A stretch of DNA of 64,000 nucleotides from Stictocephala bisonia (Eukaryota; Arthropoda; Insecta; Hemiptera; Membracidae). Below, piece after piece: positions 56,887-62,900 of this stretch. Position 1 is the first letter of the stretch, and each line of letters opens with the position of its first letter. The notes under the pieces are model-generated. The model was not told where the DNA came from and made no database searches. It saw nothing but the letters and a program-made list of their open reading frames with translations. The DNA lies in assembly GCA_035578905.1 (NCBI GenBank), contig JAQJVL010001124.1, positions 186,001-250,000 of the forward strand. Direction: 5' to 3'. The translations under genes were made by a program, and so were the position numbers.

Positions 56887-56954
<68 letters not shown>

Positions 56955-59900
56955 CCATATAATAAAAAGTATAAGAAATTATTGTGGATTTAAACATGTT
57001 TGATAAACAATTTTAAAAGAGGATCTTTAAAGGAAGCGCACTGAGAGTCTGCAAAGCATTTGAAATTTTCTTCTGATGATTTTTAAAATTTTGATTGCTG
57101 GTTTGAATAATGCTTACAACTATGAAGCAGCTAATGTATACAGGCATGTTTGAGGAGAGCTCTGTGTCCTAGGTTAGGCTCAACACTTCAGTTCTTTGCA
57201 GATAATGACTTTGTACAAATAGTGGTTTGGTTATGTTAATCCGTGACTACTTTGTTACAGCTGTTGACTGCCCTCCCAGTCTGGTATACAAGGAGTGTTA
57301 CTCCCGAGTGTGTGAGCCTAGCTGTGATGAGTTACTTCAGGATGACCCCTGCCCTACGACTGAGGGCCAGTGTTTCCCAGGCTGCTACTGTCCAGACGGA
57401 TTAGTTCTTCAGGGCAGTCGGTGCATAAAGGCATCAGAGTGCAGGGACTGTAAGCTAATATAATGTCATCCTAATTGTAAATAACTATCAAATATGAAAT
57501 AATTCGAGCCATTGATAGATGAATATATAATGAAAATGAAGGCAAATATTGTGAATTGACATTGCTAGTGAGATTAAAACGTTTATTAAATGTATTTTAG
57601 ATACTGATTTTATTTTAAAACTCTAAAGGTTGTTCCTGATTAAATATATTGGAAGCCAATAATGCTGATTATTATTAAAAATAATTAATACAAAATTATT
57701 AATAATTTTGTTACCACGGTCTAATGAAAATGAGTGGATACATCCATTGCATAAAACTATTGTAATAATAATAGTCCTATGCTCAACAACATTTTGCAGG
57801 TCTGAGCATACTGAATGGCTTTTATGGGCAGATGACATGTGGTTAGCACAACAAGTCACGTTTATTAATAAATGCCTTTGCTATTAATAAAAAAAAAATA
57901 TTATTGAAATTTGACTCTATAAAATGTGTACAGGCAATACAATTTTTTATATAATTCCTCATGATTTGTTTATTTCTATATCCATAACTTATTTGAGTAG
58001 AGGGTTCCTTAAATAACTATCAGTAGTAGTGATAAGAAATCTGCAATACTAAACAAAAATATAAATCTTCTAAATTAAAATGTTAAACAAAGATATAGTG
58101 TATGCACCATCAGCTACTTCAAATAGCTAAATGGTTCCAAAGAATTGGCACAAACACTAAAATTCCCCTATATTAAACTCTGAAAAATCAAAACTTTCAA
58201 AATTATCAGCTTGATTCCCAAAAATATGTTTTTTTGCCATAACTAAAAAACTAGTCAAGTTAGAGACTTGGAATTTACAACTTTCTTGAAAATTTAATCA
58301 AAATCGTTAGACCCATTGTGAGAAAGTTCCATTTAGTATGTTTTTTGCCCATAAAAATTTAAAAATCTAAAATTTCCAAAAAGGAAAAATAGTCTGGAGA
58401 TACTGGCTAGATTCACATACATACCAATTTTAATAACAATTGATCCATTGACTCCAGCAAACTGCACATACACAAAGACACACAGACATAAGGCAGACAT
58501 CAAAATATAAAAAAATAAAACCACTTTTTTGGATTCAGGGGACCCTAAAATAGATTTTTAGACCAACTTGTAAAAAAATTTGTTTGAACGATCACAATAC
58601 TTTCTGTATGCTAACGCATATGGGAGAAAGTAAAAGAAAGAAGCTTAGTTGCAATGGAAATGCAAATCAGCAAATAATAAAGTAGAGGCGCATGTGAGAG
58701 AGACTGTGTAATTAGTTTTTTAATTAGCATAATACGTGTTGGTATATATACAGTACAAGTAAACGTCACACAACACAAATTTATTACAATATAAGCACAA
58801 AATGTACAAATATATTACAATACAAGTACAAAATGCACAAATCGATCACCATAATATTCGTGCATTTTGTACTTGTATTGTAATATATTTGTACATTTTG
58901 TGCTTATATTGTAATAAATTTGTGTTGTGTGACGTTTACTTGTACTGTACTGTGTAATTGTGAGTACGTGAATACAGCTCAAATCACGGGGCTGTCCTTT
59001 TTCTCCTAACCATTCATATGGTCAATCAATTTATTTTTTTTTAACTAGACTACAACGGCCATACCGTATGTACTTTTTGTATTTTTCTTGAACCGTACTT
59101 CAATGTTGTTTAAATATTACATAAATGAAATATTAATAATTTTTATTTTTATGAAGTTATATATGTAACCAAAAATCATGGATACTTAAATTCAACATAT
59201 ATAGTAACAATGAAAAATATCATATGGTAACTTTAATGAATAACAAGACCAACCTTGACTCTTTATGATCAGATGTTACTATTCAAGTTATATTTGCCTT
59301 ATAATGCAGAATATATTTTGCTATAAAATATATTAACAGTTCTTTTTGTTCTACAAGGTATTTCTTAACTGTTGTTATATGTTTTAGTACCTTTTGACTG
59401 TTCAAATATATTAACAGTTCTTTTTGTTCTACAAGGTATTTCTTAACTGTTGCTATATGTTTTAGTACCTTTTGACTGTTCAAAATCAAGCTCAGGATTA
59501 CATTATATTTTTTTAAAATTGTAAAGTATATCACTATACTGATTTTCAGGTGTCTGTGATGGATTTGGCAAAACACGGTTTGTTACTTTTGATAGATTGG
59601 ATTACAGTTTCAATGGAAACTGCACACATGTACTTGCCAAAACAATAGAAAACTCTGTGGGACCTCACTTCAAGGTAAGAAGATTTTCACAGTAACATAA
59701 GGATATTTTTTTAATCATATAAAATATTACATACAAAAGTTGTGTACAGTCTAGGACTTGACAACTGAATTTGTTTGATTGATTTGTTGCGTACCGTTAC
59801 AATTAACTTAAATTGGTCGGTAGCGTAGTTGGTTCAATCCCAGCTTCATGTGCTAATGGTTCTCAGTTCGATTGGGATCAGAGTCAATACATTTTGAGAA

Positions 59901-62900
59901 GGATCAGCTGATAACCACCGGCTGTTCATTTGTCATTGGGCTATTAATTAATGACACTTTCTAAGGAATAGTCGGCCTTAGTTTGTAACAATGACTACAT
60001 TCGCTCATCTACACTCATCACACTCATTCGAAATCCATATTCGCCCATATCTTGACAATCGGCGTCTTATGAATAAATAAAAAATAAATTAATAAATAAA
60101 AAATAAAATAAAAAATAAATTGAATGTTTGTAACAAAATTATTTTGGCTTTAGTATATTGGAGGAACAAAATTACCTCAGCCCAGTTTTTCGTCTTTGGG
60201 TTTATAACATTTTGTAAATGTCAAGGAAACAGTATTACTGACGCAATACAATGGATATAAATCAACTCTGGATTTTGGCGATTGACTACAATACGAGGTG
60301 TGGCTAGAAAAAACTGGACTGGGACTGAAAATAAAATTTACTTACAAATATTTACAATTTGATGTTATCTCCTTCAAATATACTCCCCTCATCGTTCTCT
60401 ACTCCATGCGAGTTTTCCACTGCTGGAGATCATTTTCTGTAAGCCCGTTCATGACTTTCCTCACTTTTTCTTTTACTGCTTCAACAGTCTCAAATCTTGT
60501 TCCTTTCAATGTTGACTTGACTTTAGGAAACAAAAAAGTCACAGGGGGCCAATTCAGGTAAGTATGGTGGATGGTCTAACACGGGAAAGTTGTGGTTTGC
60601 CAAAAACATCTTTACTGACAAAGTGTTGTGACCCAGGGCATTGCCTGGTGGAGGATCCATGACTGGTTTTTCCACAAATCATTTTGCTTTCTTTGTACTC
60701 GCTCATGTAAAGTAGTCAGGACGCTAATGTAGTAATTTTGGTTGACTGTTTGCCCCTCTGGTGCCCAATCAATGTGCACAATGCCTTTAATATAAAAAAA
60801 CACAATCATCATGGCTTTGAATTTTGATTTTAACTTTCATGCTTTTTTTGCTGTGGAAAAGCAGGGGGCCGAGGCCGAAGCCGGAGGTGTATCGAGTGCC
60901 GCTAGTGTTGGGGTTGGCATGCAAAGCATACAGGGTTGTCCCCTAGTACAGTATATTTCTTTTGAAATACATGTGATTAATTTAGTGTAAGGATTATCGT
61001 TTTCTGTAATAAAATAGTAAGTTAATGTGTTTTTAAAGTCGGGAAAGAAAAACTAGATCAGAATTTTAAACTACCTAACTACATTGGGCATTCAATTGTG
61101 TACAAGACAGTATATGATTTTTATTACACTTATATTTTTTATAAAAAATTGAATAGTAATTTAATTTTTACTAAGTTTATTGTACAAATAATTAATATCA
61201 CAAAGGATAGTTTTTCCTTAAGGTAGTTAATTTTCCATAACTTGGCATTTTTTAAAATCCAATTTGCGTGTAGAATTTTTTGAATGGACATGTATAATTT
61301 TTTATAATTTACTGATTTTGTATTATTTATGAAAATAATTTTTATTTTTTTCTTTGTTCTTCGAAGAAAAAAAAAAGAAAAATAGTTTGTCTCAGTTTTG
61401 TGAACAGTATTTTGCAATTGATGAACTTAACTTATATACAGTATATTACTTTATATACAGTATATATAGATTATCAGCAGTATATCAAGATTTTTTTTAA
61501 GTATACAACTTATTTTTCTTTATAGTTTCCTCCTTAAGGCAGTTGTCATTTCAAGAAACAAAATGTTCAATTCCAGTGTTGTGAAATTTTGCTGTCTGTG
61601 TGTTAAGTTATGATGCAATTACAATCCATTTTGTAGCCCCTGAACTGTTGTAAATAGACTAAAATAGGTTTACTTTACCCATCAAACAGTTCACAGCGTG
61701 TGATGGTAAGAACACTACATGTTTTGCTGTGAATATGGCATCTTTAGATTAAAAAACATAAATACGTCCCAGTGGGACGTGTCACAAATTAATTAAAACT
61801 TGACAAACGCAGTTCACACAAGAGAAACAATGAACTTAAAACTTTTCGGTAGGCCTACCACACACATTTCACGGTCCACGGCATGACCCGGAAGCAGACT
61901 CAACTTGCATGATTCAACATTTTGTAGAAACAAAGCTTATCGGTGACAATTTCTTGCACAACGGCCCTTGTTATATGAGAGGTAGAGTATGAACTTTGAA
62001 ATTATGAAAACGACGATATCCTTGAACAACATTCACCTTTGTAACAAGTACATCTGTTATAACAAGTGAATGGCCACTTCTATCTTCATCTTGGATATAA
62101 GTTCATCTTCGCAGAACAAACAACACCATTTCTTTTTGTAATATATCTGTTTCACCCATAATGTTCTCAAAGCATACAGTTCACTTTAAAATTCATGGTT
62201 TTAGCTGCGGAACTGTGTATATGACTAAAATGGTACAATAACTATCTATCAGTTGACACCAAAGAGTTGACATGTAGGTAGTCAACATGTCAACTCTTTG
62301 GTACTGATAGACAGATATTGTACCATTTTAGCCATACAGTTCACAGTGAATGTCTGCACAGTGAAAATAGATGAGCATTCCTATTCCACAGTTAACAGGA
62401 TTTTCAATGACAACCACCATTTTGAATTACCATAAAAGTATAATAAAATGATTGAAATATTCTTTTTGAAACTGCCAGACTTGAACTGAGGCAGATAAAA
62501 CAGCTATGTAGTTTTAATTTTACTTATTTCACTCCTTTTCACCTCGAGTATGATGGTAAATTACTTTTAGGATAGCCCTTGTAAAAACATCAAAACAAAA
62601 TTTAACATAAAAATCTAAGGGCATAAATTGTTAATAAATCCCTGTCACTATAAGAATTTTAGTCTGATTAATGTAGGATTAAGTTTAAATTGTTCTTTTT
62701 TGTAGTATCCTCTATATATTGTCGCGGATAATACCAGTTATCGAGGGGGCCTCTCATCTCTCTGCTTACTACAGTGCGTCAAATGATTTCTGGTCTCTCA
62801 TAAAATCTAGAAGCCCCCAGACAGTGTGATAATTTATAGGCATTATTAGAACCTTTAGAATGAGGTGAAGACTGTCCTAGTCTATACTTCTGGATACTTG

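Noticed and set aside
61139..61417. 92-codon minus-strand frame in intron 17
   Set aside because: Composition is that of AT-rich noncoding DNA (Lys, Ile, Asn, Phe) without motifs.
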